A stretch of DNA of 64,000 bases from HGM04593 sp045636125 (lineage in GTDB: Bacteria > Bacteroidota > Bacteroidia > Bacteroidales > Bacteroidaceae), in contig JAZTWX010000020.1 of the NCBI GenBank assembly GCA_045636125.1, positions 1 through 64,000 of the forward strand, written 5' to 3'. Each line of letters begins with the position of its first letter. The stretch's first letter is position 1. Of the stretch, positions 26,322 to 34,504 are shown one piece after another. The notes under the pieces are model-generated. The model made no database searches. It was not told the DNA's origin and saw nothing but the letters and a program-made list of their open reading frames with translations. A program made the translations under genes and the position numbers.

Positions 26322-28415
26322 CTACAACTGGTTCTCTGAATTACTTTCCGCCTTGTCCCACGCTGTGGAGAGAGAGGCATCGATTGAAGTCACTACCCTG
26401 CGCACCTCGCCACGCTCCTTTGTGGCACCAACGGAATATATGTTTATTAGTTCGTCGTTCTTGTATTCAACCCACAGCTTTGTGAAATAGGCCATAGGGC
26501 GGTCTTCGTAGGCCTTTTTAAGCATCTCAATACTCTTGCTCACCTCGGCACGGCCTGTGCGCACATTCTGGTACATTGTGTCGAGCCCCAAGCGGTGGTA
26601 TCTGTACATAAGCTTGCGCACCGGTTCGAGCGCGCCGTTCATATAATCGTCGATTATGGCGAAGCGATTGTTCTCGCTGCCCGATGATTTCCAGCCTGCG
26701 TCGCCGAGCGTCTGGGCGTTGTTGGCAATATTCTGCGCCTTGTTGAGCCACTCGCTGCCGCCAAGCTCGCCCATTGCATCCATGTCCATACCAATGATTG
26801 TGTAGGCATAAAAGGCAAGCACTGCGGTGAGGTTATTGTCGAGGTTGTCCTCATTGAAATCCATACGATCGTATGGCTGGTAGTTGAAGGTTATTGCCTT
26901 GTCCTCGTACTTGAAGATTGTGGTATTATAGGACGAGCCGTACACGGGGCGGGTAGCCTGCACAATTAGCGAGCAGGTGAAAGAGCCGTCGTTGGAGTAT
27001 TTTTCTACTACAAAATTGAAGTTGCTGTTTATACGCTCGTTCTCCTCGTAAGTATTCTGTGTCCACTTGCGGGTGTTCAGAAAATCGGAGATTGACTCTT
27101 CGAGCACCTTGAACACATCGGTTTCACCACCCTGCACCTTCGACGAATTGAGCGTAACTTTTGCGTTAAGTTCCTCGCCTACAGCCGATGCGCCGACGGG
27201 CACCAGCAACAGAAGCACGGCAAGCAGAAGTTTAGAGAGATACGACACAATGTCGCCGGCAACGTCGCGCTTGCTCTTGAGCGGGAACTGTTCCTCACCC
27301 GCCTCGCTTATAAAGGTTACCTTGTTTGTGTCGTGTCCAAAGCCCGCACCTTCGTCGGCAAGCGAGTTTAGAACTATAAAATCGAGATTCTTCTTCTGCA
27401 ATTTCTCGCGTGCGTGAACCTCGCCGTCGTTTGTCTCCAGCGCAAAACCCACGAGCAATTGCCCGTCGCGCTTTGTCTTACCGAGCGAGGCTGCAATGTC
27501 CTTATTCGCCTCCAGCTCAATTGTCATACCCTCGCCCGTGCGCTTAATCTTTTTGTCGGCACACACGGCAGGACGATAATCGGCCACGGCAGCGCTCAAA
27601 ATAGCAGCGTCGCAAGCGGGAAAAGCCTCCATTGCAGCGTTGTACATCTCCTCGGCCGATTCCACGTTTACCCTCTTGATATTCCCCGCAGGGGTAGCAA
27701 GGGAAACAGGGCCCGACACAAGCACAACCTCGGCACCACGGCGGGCACACTCACCGGCAATGGCATAACCCATTTTGCCGGTTGAATAGTTGCCGATAAA
27801 GCGCACAGGGTCTATCTTTTCGTATGTGGGACCTGCGGTAACAAGCACGCGCTTGCCTGCAAGGCTGCAACTAGTCAAAAAAAAATCTTTGAGGGCTTTT
27901 ACTATGTTCTCGGGCTCCTCCATTCGTCCTTTGCCGCTAAGGTGGCTTGCAAGCTCACCCGACGCAGGCTCAATTATAATGTTGCCGTAACTGCGCAACA
28001 CCTGCAGGCTGTGCTGTGTTGCGGGGTGGGCGAACATATCGAGGTCCATTGCAGGAGCTATGAAGACAGGAGCCTTCATAGACAGATATGTTGTCACCAA
28101 CATATTGTCGGCAATGCCTGCGGCCATTTTTCCCATTGTGGCAGCTGTTGCAGGAGCCACAATCATAGCATCGGCCCAAAGACCGAGTTCCACGTGGCTG
28201 TGCCACTCGCCGCTGTTGGCGTTGAAAAAGTCGCACACCACAGGACGGCCCGACAGAGTGGAGAGAGTGAGCGGAGTTATGAATTCCTTGCCCGAGGGGG
28301 TCATCACCACCTGAACCTCGGCGCCCTCCTTCACCAATAGACGAACAAGTATTGCCGACTTGTAAGCAGCAATACTTCCCGTTACTCCCAATACTATTTT
28401 TTTTCCTTTCAGCAT
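26322..28415 (-). CDS. coaBC: CoaBC fused in frame to a DUF4835 protein
   Basis: A 697-residue open frame made of two proteins. Residues 1 to about 393 are bifunctional CoaBC: the flavoprotein decarboxylase half (LGVTGSIAAYKSA, WHSHVELGLWADAMIVAPATAATMGK, PAMDLDMF) and the CTP-dependent ligase half (VLVTAGPTYEKIDPVRFIGNYSTGKMG, AAVADYRP). It makes 4'-phosphopantetheine in coenzyme A synthesis. Residues 390-697 match DUF4835, in my experience a separate exported protein next to coaBC. The junction still carries a signal-peptide-like core, KLLLAVLLLLVPVGASA (residues 395-411), without a stop or ATG. Internal initiation at GTG codon 390 (27246-27248) would restore a perfect signal peptide. Start 28415 gives the standard CoaBC N-terminus. 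The gene lies 3 bases after dnaQ and 1 before recN. Confidence 0.93.
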   Translation of the reverse strand: MLKGKKIVLGVTGSIAAYKSAILVRLLVKEGAEVQVVMTPSGKEFITPLTLSTLSGRPVVCDFFNANSGEWHSHVELGLWADAMIVAPATAATMGKMAAGIADNMLVTTYLSMKAPVFIAPAMDLDMFAHPATQHSLQVLRSYGNIIIEPASGELASHLSGKGRMEEPENIVKALKDFFLTSCSLAGKRVLVTAGPTYEKIDPVRFIGNYSTGKMGYAIAGECARRGAEVVLVSGPVSLATPAGNIKRVNVESAEEMYNAAMEAFPACDAAILSAAVADYRPAVCADKKIKRTGEGMTIELEANKDIAASLGKTKRDGQLLVGFALETNDGEVHAREKLQKKNLDFIVLNSLADEGAGFGHDTNKVTFISEAGEEQFPLKSKRDVAGDIVSYLSKLLLAVLLLLVPVGASAVGEELNAKVTLNSSKVQGGETDVFKVLEESISDFLNTRKWTQNTYEENERINSNFNFVVEKYSNDGSFTCSLIVQATRPVYGSSYNTTIFKYEDKAITFNYQPYDRMDFNEDNLDNNLTAVLAFYAYTIIGMDMDAMGELGGSEWLNKAQNIANNAQTLGDAGWKSSGSENNRFAIIDDYMNGALEPVRKLMYRYHRLGLDTMYQNVRTGRAEVSKSIEMLKKAYEDRPMAYFTKLWVEYKNDELINIYSVGATKERGEVRRVVTSIDASLSTAWDKAESNSENQL

Positions 28416-28418
28416 CTG

Positions 28419-29186
28419 TTATTTGTTAAAGTCGCGCAGTTTAATTCTTGTGAGCGCCTGCTTTGTATTCAACGGAAAATCTCCGTTCATCATCCAGCCA
28501 TAATAGCCGGGGTCGCGGCGCAACACCTCACTAACGCTTTCACCCTTGTATTTTCCGAAATTGAAAAGCTCACGCCCTGCATCGTCGTACACGAAACGGC
28601 CGGCAAAGTCGACATTGCGGGTGAACGACGACTCGCGTGCGAGAGCAGCCACGTCGTTTTCCATGTCGCTGTAGTGGTCGAGCTGAGCCTTAAGCACCTC
28701 GTAGGTTGCACGTGTGTCGGCAAGAGCGCTATGGGCATTGTCGAACTCTGTGCCGCAGTAGAACTTGTGAGCGGCCGACAGTGTGCGGGGCTCGCGCTTG
28801 TGGTAGAGCACCTGAACATCTATCGCGTGGTGGCGTGTGAGGTCGATATCAACCTGTGCACGCAGGAACTCCTCGGCAAGCAGGGGAAGGTCGAAGCGGT
28901 TCGAGTTAAAGCCCGCAACATCGCAACCTTCGAAGTCGGCAGCAATCTCTTTGGCAATTTCGCGGAAGAGGGGGCAGTCCTTCACATCCTCGTCGTAAAT
29001 TCCGTGAACGGCCGACGCACCCTCGGGAATGTGCACCCCGGGGTTCACGCGACGCACGCACTCCTTCTCGCTTCCGTCGGGAAATACTTTAATATAACAT
29101 ATTTCCACAATGCGGTCCTTCGATACATCGACACCCGTTGTCTCGAGGTCGAAAAATATTATAGGGTTCTTGAGATTAAGCTTCAT
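28419..29186 (-). CDS. dnaQ: DnaQ-like 3'-5' exonuclease
   Basis: A 255-residue DEDD exonuclease. ExoI is IIFFDLETTGVD (residues 9-20), ExoII lies around GFNSNRFDLPLL, and ExoIII is HSALADTRATYEVL, of the DEDDh type. A C-terminal extension (FNFGKYKGESVSEVLRRDPGYYGWM) is shared by Bacteroidetes proteins annotated as the DNA polymerase III epsilon subunit. Its position directly after dnaN in the operon supports a replication or repair role, though a dedicated proofreading function is inferred. It lies 9 bases after dnaN and 3 before coaBC. Confidence 0.92.
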   Translation of the reverse strand: MKLNLKNPIIFFDLETTGVDVSKDRIVEICYIKVFPDGSEKECVRRVNPGVHIPEGASAVHGIYDEDVKDCPLFREIAKEIAADFEGCDVAGFNSNRFDLPLLAEEFLRAQVDIDLTRHHAIDVQVLYHKREPRTLSAAHKFYCGTEFDNAHSALADTRATYEVLKAQLDHYSDMENDVAALARESSFTRNVDFAGRFVYDDAGRELFNFGKYKGESVSEVLRRDPGYYGWMMNGDFPLNTKQALTRIKLRDFNK

Positions 29187-29195
29187 TGTTTTCTA

Positions 29196-30320
29196 TTATT
29201 CGGTAAGCATCATAGGCATCAACAACATGAGCAGCTCCTGCTGGTCTACCTGCTCGGCGGGAACAATCACACCTGCACGCGAAGGATCGGCAAGCTCGAT
29301 TATTACATCCTGGCCGGGGAGGTTGTTGAGAATATCGATGAGGAACGATGCACGGAAGCCGATGTTCATCGATGCACCCTCGTAGCTGCAGGTGATGCTC
29401 TCCTCGGCCGATGTCGAGAAGTCGGTATCCTGAGCCGAGATGACGATCTTGTTATCCTCGAGGTGGAGCTTGATAAGGCTCACCTGTGACGAGAAGATAG
29501 CCACACGACGCAATGTGCTTATGAGAGCCGCACGGTCCACTGTGAGCTTGTGGGGGTTGTTCTGGGGGATAACCGAGTTGTAGTTGGGGTAGCGACCGTC
29601 GAAAAGGCGGCAAATGAGCTTATACTCACCCATTGCAAAAATTGCGAAACGGCCGTCGAACTCAACACCAACCTCCTCCTGCTCGTCCTTGCCAAGAAGG
29701 TTCTTCAACAGCGTAGCAGGCTTTTTGGGAAGGATGAAAGCCGATTTTTCGGCACCTGTAACCGAGTAGTCGCGGCAACGTACGAGCTTGTGACCGTCCG
29801 ATGCAACGAGAGTGATGCTCTCGGGGGTAAAATCGAAATATACACCGCACATAACGGGGCGCACCTCATCGTCGGCAGCGGCGAAGAGCGAGCAGGAAAT
29901 TCCGCTCGAAAGCACCTTTGTGGGAACATTGATGGCAACAGCACCCTCGCCAAGAACTGCAGCCGAGGGATACTCGTCGGCGTTCTGTGCAACCATGCTG
30001 TACTTTCCGTTCAAATAGTATATTGTAATTTCAAGTGTATCCTTGTTGACCTCGAAACGCAAAGGCTGTTCCGAAATCTCCTTCAATGAGTCGATGAGGA
30101 TTTTTGCCGATATTGCAAAATTGAAATCCTCGGAGCTCTCGACAACCTCGAAAGAGGTATTGAGTGTATTGTCGGGGTCGGAAGCTGTGAGTGTGAGGGT
30201 ATTTCCCTGCAACTCGAACAAAATACAATCCAGCACAGGGATGGGGTTCTTTGAATTTATTACTCTGCTGATAGTCTGCAAACGTGATGACAAAAGCGAG
30301 CTCGATACTGTAAAATTCAT
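29196..30320 (-). CDS. dnaN: DNA polymerase III beta sliding clamp
   Basis: A 374-residue three-domain clamp protein. It starts MNFTVSSSLLSSRLQTISRV; LPKKPATLLKNLLG and the C-terminal ending LLMPMMLTE are typical of Bacteroidetes DnaN. It encircles DNA and tethers polymerase III and repair proteins. The ATG at 30320 was preferred to an in-frame upstream codon (30344) because it gives the conserved N-terminus. It is the first gene of a five-gene minus-strand operon (dnaN, dnaQ, coaBC-DUF4835, recN, rlmB) with a promoter at 30384-30417. No dnaA or recF is adjacent. Confidence 0.96.
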   Translation of the reverse strand: MNFTVSSSLLSSRLQTISRVINSKNPIPVLDCILFELQGNTLTLTASDPDNTLNTSFEVVESSEDFNFAISAKILIDSLKEISEQPLRFEVNKDTLEITIYYLNGKYSMVAQNADEYPSAAVLGEGAVAINVPTKVLSSGISCSLFAAADDEVRPVMCGVYFDFTPESITLVASDGHKLVRCRDYSVTGAEKSAFILPKKPATLLKNLLGKDEQEEVGVEFDGRFAIFAMGEYKLICRLFDGRYPNYNSVIPQNNPHKLTVDRAALISTLRRVAIFSSQVSLIKLHLEDNKIVISAQDTDFSTSAEESITCSYEGASMNIGFRASFLIDILNNLPGQDVIIELADPSRAGVIVPAEQVDQQELLMLLMPMMLTE

Positions 30321-30383
30321 AGTATATAAAGTTAAATTTAACAATCAGAAATTCCGCTCACGCGCACGCGCGATACGTAGTTA

Positions 30384-30417
30384 CAAAGATAAGATTAAAT
30401 ATAATATTCGTTGCAAA
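30384..30417 (-). promoter_or_regulatory. dnaN operon promoter
   Basis: On the minus strand, -33 TTTG lies at 30414-30417, a 22-bp spacer follows, and the -7 TATCTTTG lies at 30384-30391, 63 bases before the dnaN ATG. Confidence 0.72.
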
Positions 30418-30433
30418 ATTGAGAGAAAAAAAA

Positions 30434-30464
30434 TTGGTTATCGGTGAGAAAAGAGTTATTTTCG
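30434..30464 (+). promoter_or_regulatory. Putative promoter of the DUF3127 gene
   Basis: TTGG at 30434-30437, a 19-bp spacer, and TATTTTCG at 30457-30464 (one mismatch to TAnnTTTG), 21 bases before the ATG. It is divergent from the dnaN promoter. Confidence 0.5.
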
Positions 30465-30485
30465 CAAGGTATTTGAAAAAGCATT

Positions 30486-30857
30486 ATGGAAATAACAGGA
30501 AAAATCATTGCAGTGCTGCCCGACAGAGGCGGTATCTCAAAAACAGGTAACGAGTGGAAAATGCAGGAATACGTAATTGAAACACACGAGAAGTTCCCTC
30601 GCAAGGTATGTTTCAACGTGTTCGGTGCCGACAAAATAGCACAATTCAACATTCAGGCAGGCGAGGAGCTCACAGTCTCTTTCGACATCAACGCACGCGA
30701 GTATAACGGCCGTTGGTTCAACGACATACGCGCTTGGAAGGTTGAGCGTGGCGTAGCCCCCGCAGGCTTCCCCGACGATATTCCCGCAATCGATGCGCCC
30801 AAGGCAAAAGTAGAAGATTTTGCAGCTGCCGACGAGGCCGACGACCTTCCCTTCTAA
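30486..30857 (+). CDS. DUF3127 protein, SSB-like, with acidic DDLPF C-terminus
   Basis: A 123-residue protein that matches the DUF3127 family common in Bacteroidetes: MEITGKIIAVLPDRGG, the segment KTGNEWKMQEYVIET, VCFNVFGADKI and WFNDIRAWKVE. The pattern fits an OB fold. The tail is acidic (residues 105-123) and ends DDLPF, very close to the DDDIPF tip that SSB proteins use to recruit repair and replication partners. I infer a nucleic-acid-binding or SSB-accessory role; the family has no firmly established function. It stands alone between divergent dnaN and convergent rho, with a perfect terminator downstream. Confidence 0.85.
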   Translation: MEITGKIIAVLPDRGGISKTGNEWKMQEYVIETHEKFPRKVCFNVFGADKIAQFNIQAGEELTVSFDINAREYNGRWFNDIRAWKVERGVAPAGFPDDIPAIDAPKAKVEDFAAADEADDLPF

Positions 30858-30883
30858 AAAACATTTTCGACCATTAAACACAA

Positions 30884-30918
30884 AATCAGGGTGACCCGGA
30901 GGTCACCCTGATTTTTGT
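30884..30918. terminator. Bidirectional terminator between the DUF3127 gene and rho
   Basis: The 13-bp perfect stem AATCAGGGTGACC (30884-30896) / GGTCACCCTGATT (30901-30913) with loop CGGA. T-rich sequence follows on the plus strand and A-rich sequence precedes it, so it can work for both converging genes. Confidence 0.92.
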
Positions 30919-30955
30919 TTGCAAAGAGCTGCCTTACAGCTCTTTTCTGCGTATA

Positions 30956-32947
30956 TCAAGAGTTCATACTCAAAAGAAACTCCTCATTATCCTTTGTCCT
31001 TTCGAGCCTGTCCTTCACAAATTCCATCGCCTCCATAGGATTCATATCGGAGAGATACTTACGGAGAATCCACATACGGTTGAGAGTCTGCTTGTCGAGC
31101 AGAAGATCGTCGCGACGGGTAGATGAAGCGATGATGTTCACTGCGGGGAATATTCGCTTGTTGCTCAATGTGCGGTCGAGCTGCAACTCCATATTACCGG
31201 TGCCCTTAAACTCCTCAAAGATAACCTCGTCCATCTTTGAACCGGTGTCAATGAGCGCTGTTGCGATAATGGTGAGCGAACCACCGTTCTCAATGTTACG
31301 TGCAGCACCGAAGAAGCGCTTGGGCTTGTGCAGAGCATTGGCATCGACACCACCCGAGAGCACTTTTCCCGACGCGGGCGACACAGTGTTGTATGCACGC
31401 GCAAGGCGTGTGATAGAGTCGAGGAAAATCACAACATCGTGACCGCTTTCAACCATTCTTTTTGCACGTTCAAGCACAATGCCGGCAATTTTCACGTGGC
31501 GCTCGGCGGGCTCGTCGAAAGTCGATGCAATAACCTCGGCGTTGACGCTGCGTGCCATGTCGGTAACCTCCTCGGGGCGCTCGTCAATAAGCAGCATAAT
31601 CATATACGCTTCGGGGTGGTTGGCTGCAATTGCGTTTGCTATATCCTTAAGCAGCATTGTTTTACCCGTTTTAGGCTGCGCTACAATGAGCGCACGCTGT
31701 CCCTTGCCGATGGGGGCAAAAAGGTCGACCACTCGCGCAGACATATTGTCGTAGCTACCCGCACAAAGGGTGAATTTCTCGTCGGGGAAGAGGGGGGTGA
31801 GGTTGTCGAATGCTACACGGTCGCGCACCGACTCGGGAGAGAGGCCGTTTATTCGGTTCACCTTCACAAGGGGGAAATATTTCTCACCTGCGCTTGCGGG
31901 GCGTATCACGCCCTCAACTACATCGCCTGTTTTAAGGCCGTATAGCTTTATCTGCGACTGCGACACATATACATCGTCGGGCGACGAAAGGTAGTTATAG
32001 TCGGACGAGCGCAAGAAACCATAATTGTCGGGCATTATCTCGAGCACACCCTCCACACGCAGGACATCGGAAAAATCGTACTGTGGCTGCTGGCGCTCGG
32101 CCTTTTCGACAGCCTCGTAGCGGTTCTTTTCGTTGCGTTGGCGACGCTGGTTCTTGTCGCCGGCGTTATTATTCTGCTCGTGTATGTTCTTTTCTATTTT
32201 TTCGGCAAAATCGGCGGGAAGAGAGGCGTTGTCGGCAGGGAGGTTCTCAATTGCCACAAAAGCCTCGCCACCCTCCTCGGGTGCGGGTGCAGCAGTTTCG
32301 GTTACCGCTTCGGGCGCCTGCTCCTGTGCAGCTGTTTCCTGTTGCTTTTTTGACTTGCGACCGCGTTTTTTGGGCGCGGGGGCAGCCTCGCTTGCCGCAG
32401 CTTCGGCAGCAGGCTCTGCTACGGGTGCAGTTGTTTCGATTACCACCGCTTCGGGTGCTTGCTCCTGCACAGCAGCTTCTTGCTGTTTCTTGGGCTTACG
32501 GCCGCGTTTTTTAGGCGCAGGTGCAGCTTCGCTTGCCGCAACCTCGGAAACGGGCGCAACAGGCGCTTCAATGCTTTCAGGAGCATTGAAAGGAGCAGCC
32601 TGCTCGGCCACTGCCACAACAACAGGCTCCTCTATTTTGAAAAGCTCTTCGGGCTTCATCTTTTTAGGCTCGTTCTTGTCGAGCTTCACTGCCTTGTCGC
32701 CGGTAGCTGTATACACCTTGTTGTCGGCGTGTATGCGGTTACGGCGATGTTCGCGACGGTGCATACGGTTCTCCTCCTTAACAACGGCAGGAGCGCCCGA
32801 TTGACTGTTCTGTAATGCCTGTCCGTCGAGAATACGGTAGATAAGAGAGTCGCGGTCGGCCGATTTTACGCCCTTGATACCCAAATTCTGGGCAATAGAT
32901 TGCAGTTCGGCAATCTCTTTGTTCCTCAATTGTTCTATATGATACAT
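30956..32947 (-). CDS. rho: Transcription termination factor Rho with long disordered insert
   Basis: A 663-residue Rho, about 240 longer than the E. coli protein. Residues 1-45 form the SAP-like N-terminal helix domain (LRNKEIAELQSIAQNLGI). Residues 46-290 are low-complexity Ala/Glu/Lys/Pro sequence with two near-identical 33-residue units. The RNA-binding cold-shock-like domain starts near residue 293 (VEGVLEIMPDNYGFLRS). The ATPase core has Walker A QPKTGKTM (residues 424-431). The helicase releases RNA from stalled polymerase. In Bacteroides thetaiotaomicron such a Rho insert drives phase separation linked to gut fitness. The start at 32947 was chosen because it gives the canonical MYHIEQL start downstream of the promoter at 33066; an in-frame codon at 33130 lies upstream of it. 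Confidence 0.95.
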   Translation of the reverse strand: MYHIEQLRNKEIAELQSIAQNLGIKGVKSADRDSLIYRILDGQALQNSQSGAPAVVKEENRMHRREHRRNRIHADNKVYTATGDKAVKLDKNEPKKMKPEELFKIEEPVVVAVAEQAAPFNAPESIEAPVAPVSEVAASEAAPAPKKRGRKPKKQQEAAVQEQAPEAVVIETTAPVAEPAAEAAASEAAPAPKKRGRKSKKQQETAAQEQAPEAVTETAAPAPEEGGEAFVAIENLPADNASLPADFAEKIEKNIHEQNNNAGDKNQRRQRNEKNRYEAVEKAERQQPQYDFSDVLRVEGVLEIMPDNYGFLRSSDYNYLSSPDDVYVSQSQIKLYGLKTGDVVEGVIRPASAGEKYFPLVKVNRINGLSPESVRDRVAFDNLTPLFPDEKFTLCAGSYDNMSARVVDLFAPIGKGQRALIVAQPKTGKTMLLKDIANAIAANHPEAYMIMLLIDERPEEVTDMARSVNAEVIASTFDEPAERHVKIAGIVLERAKRMVESGHDVVIFLDSITRLARAYNTVSPASGKVLSGGVDANALHKPKRFFGAARNIENGGSLTIIATALIDTGSKMDEVIFEEFKGTGNMELQLDRTLSNKRIFPAVNIIASSTRRDDLLLDKQTLNRMWILRKYLSDMNPMEAMEFVKDRLERTKDNEEFLLSMNS
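32303..32542 (-). repeat. Two-copy repeat within the disordered region of rho
   Basis: Rho residues 136-168 (32444-32542) and 183-215 (32303-32401) are near-identical 33-residue units, each holding the basic core KKRGRK(P/S)KKQQE flanked by Ala/Glu/Pro-rich sequence. The units start 47 residues apart, pointing to a segmental duplication. Confidence 0.9.
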
Positions 32948-33065
32948 AAGTTTGTGAAAAGATACTCCCACTGCGAGGATGTTCACTTTAAGAAATCTGT
33001 AAAAAGTAAGATTGTTTCGATTTGAAAGGCTGGCAGCGAAAGGCGCTGCGCATATATCTATAATG

Positions 33066-33100
33066 CAAAGATAGATATTTTGTTTAGAAAACAGTGCAAA
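33066..33100 (-). promoter_or_regulatory. rho promoter
   Basis: On the minus strand, -33 TTTG lies at 33097-33100, with a 23-bp spacer and -7 TATCTTTG at 33066-33073. The implied leader before the rho ATG at 32947 is about 110 nt, long enough to hold a Rho-dependent autoregulatory site, though none is evident by eye. Confidence 0.65.
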
Positions 33101-33173
33101 AAAGAATATTTTTTGCCTATGGGATGCCAAAAGACATTATCTGAGGGGCACTCAAAGGGCATCCTCCTTTGCA

Positions 33174-33215
33174 GGTAGTGAATAAAAAAGCAATTTCGCT
33201 TTTTTATTCACTACC
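33174..33215 (-). terminator. Terminator at the end of the first SusCD locus
   Basis: A perfect 18-bp inverted repeat, GGTAGTGAATAAAAAAGC (33174-33191) and its complement (33198-33215), with a 6-nt loop, 22 bases after the stop of the last gene of the locus. The T6 run lies in the stem rather than after it. Confidence 0.75.
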
Positions 33216-33237
33216 TTTATGGGGAAAGGGTTATTTG

Positions 33238-33705
33238 TCAGGGAATATATTTCATATCCTCGGGCACGGCATCGACACGCACATAGGTGTACGAATCGCT
33301 CTTGTTGCCGTCGACAACCCACACCATCGAATTCTCTTTGAACGAGGTGATAATGTAGTCGTTGCTCCACTTGCCGGTATCCTTGCCATTGTCGTATTTT
33401 CCGGTGATGATGTCGCCTTTATAATAGTCATCTTCCAGTTCATAAGTTCCGGAAACAACGTCGGGGTACATTGTGTTAAGTCCCCTTGTGTAGATGTTGT
33501 ATTTTCTTTCGCTACCACGGAGGAACTCAAGATAAACCTCAGGAAGTTTCTCGCCGGCCCCGCTCCACTCCTGCAGTTTCCACACACCTTTAATGCTATA
33601 GTATGTCACAGGGAGGGTTGATAATGAAAAAGAGTCGTCGTCGCTGCAACCCTGAAAAGGAATTGCAAGAATGAACAACAGCATCAGTTTGAAAAGGTTT
33701 TTCAT
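33238..33705 (-). CDS. Small surface lipoprotein, lipocalin-like
   Basis: A 155-residue lipoprotein. The signal peptide MKNLFKLMLLFILAIP ends in a lipobox with Cys20, followed by SDDD, an acidic stretch typical of surface export in Bacteroides. The mature part is beta-rich: SIKGVWKLQEW near its start, later GTYELEDDYYKGD and SMVWVVDG, a layout like the short lipocalin-like lipoproteins of Bacteroidetes. The ATG at 33705 was preferred over an in-frame TTG three codons upstream. It is the last gene of the nine-gene SusCD locus, 18 bases after the DUF1573 gene. Function unknown; a ligand-binding or stabilising role in the surface complex is conceivable. Confidence 0.75.
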   Translation of the reverse strand: MKNLFKLMLLFILAIPFQGCSDDDSFSLSTLPVTYYSIKGVWKLQEWSGAGEKLPEVYLEFLRGSERKYNIYTRGLNTMYPDVVSGTYELEDDYYKGDIITGKYDNGKDTGKWSNDYIITSFKENSMVWVVDGNKSDSYTYVRVDAVPEDMKYIP

Positions 33706-33723
33706 ATATTTCAATTTTAATTT

Positions 33724-34488
33724 TTACTCAATTGTTGCTTTTATCACGCGGGCAGTAGCCTTGCAGTCTACCCCCTCGACCATAAACGAGAAGGCTTTTG
33801 CGCCACCCGCTTTCTCCTTGTCGATGGTTATAACAATGTCGCCCTCTTCACCCGGGTGCAACAGCGCCGGTTCCACCGCAAAGGTGGCATACTGCGGCAA
33901 CAGCGTTGCGCTCAATTCAAGAGCCTTGGCACCCACATTGGCACAAGGTATGCGCGCTTCGGTGCGTCCCTTTGTGAAACTCACTTTTTTGCGTTTGAGC
34001 TTCAAGGCCCCCATTGTAACGGGCAGGTGGTTCCACTCGTCGGTATTTATTACCGTTCCCAGCAGGGTGAGCTTTGCAACGGGCTTGCGGCCTGTGGCAC
34101 TGCAGTAGACAAATGCGTTTGTGTCTATTGTGCCCAGACGGCCCTTAGGGTTGTAACTAACCACCACATATCCCTTTTCACCGGGAGCTACAGGCTCTTT
34201 TGTGAAACGGGCAGCGGTGCAGCCACAATGCGTTGTTACGTTTGTTAGCGTCACAGGGCTGTTGCTGCGGTTGGTGAAAGTGAAATGCACCTCGCGCACA
34301 CTGTCACTCTCGTATATCACGCCCAGGTTCTCGCTTTTCTTTTCGAAGAGAAGAATTGTTTCGGCTGCGGCGTGCAGTGCGGGGTTGAGCAGAGTGTCGG
34401 CAGCCGCACGCAATGCGTTCTGTGCCTGCGCACCAACGGGCGACAGCGCCCACAAAGCAAAAACAGCAGCTACAACAACCCCTCTCAT
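33724..34488 (-). CDS. Exported DUF1573 protein
   Basis: A 254-residue protein with a cleavable signal peptide (MRGVVVAAVFALWALSPVGAQA). Residues about 50-145 are a DUF1573 domain: HFTFTNRSNSPVTLTNVTTHCGCTAARF, shown here in part, with the characteristic CGCT and then PVAPGEKGYVVVSYNPKGRLG. DUF1573 is an Ig-like fold found in many exported Bacteroidetes proteins, without a defined activity. A second Ig-like stretch follows (residues 150-250). No lipobox is seen, so it is probably periplasmic. It sits 16 bases downstream of the S8 protease gene, inside the operon-like array. Confidence 0.85.
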   Translation of the reverse strand: MRGVVVAAVFALWALSPVGAQAQNALRAAADTLLNPALHAAAETILLFEKKSENLGVIYESDSVREVHFTFTNRSNSPVTLTNVTTHCGCTAARFTKEPVAPGEKGYVVVSYNPKGRLGTIDTNAFVYCSATGRKPVAKLTLLGTVINTDEWNHLPVTMGALKLKRKKVSFTKGRTEARIPCANVGAKALELSATLLPQYATFAVEPALLHPGEEGDIVITIDKEKAGGAKAFSFMVEGVDCKATARVIKATIE

Positions 34489-34504
34489 ACTTGCTCTTCT
34501 GTTA

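Noticed and set aside
26321..26380. 20-codon upstream extension of RecN.
   Set aside because: It runs into the end of the coaBC fusion gene; the start at 26320 gives the conserved MLRSIIIKNFA N-terminus.
32948..33130. 61-codon N-terminal extension of Rho starting at 33130.
   Set aside because: It lies upstream of the rho promoter at 33066-33100, and MYHIEQL is the family's normal start.
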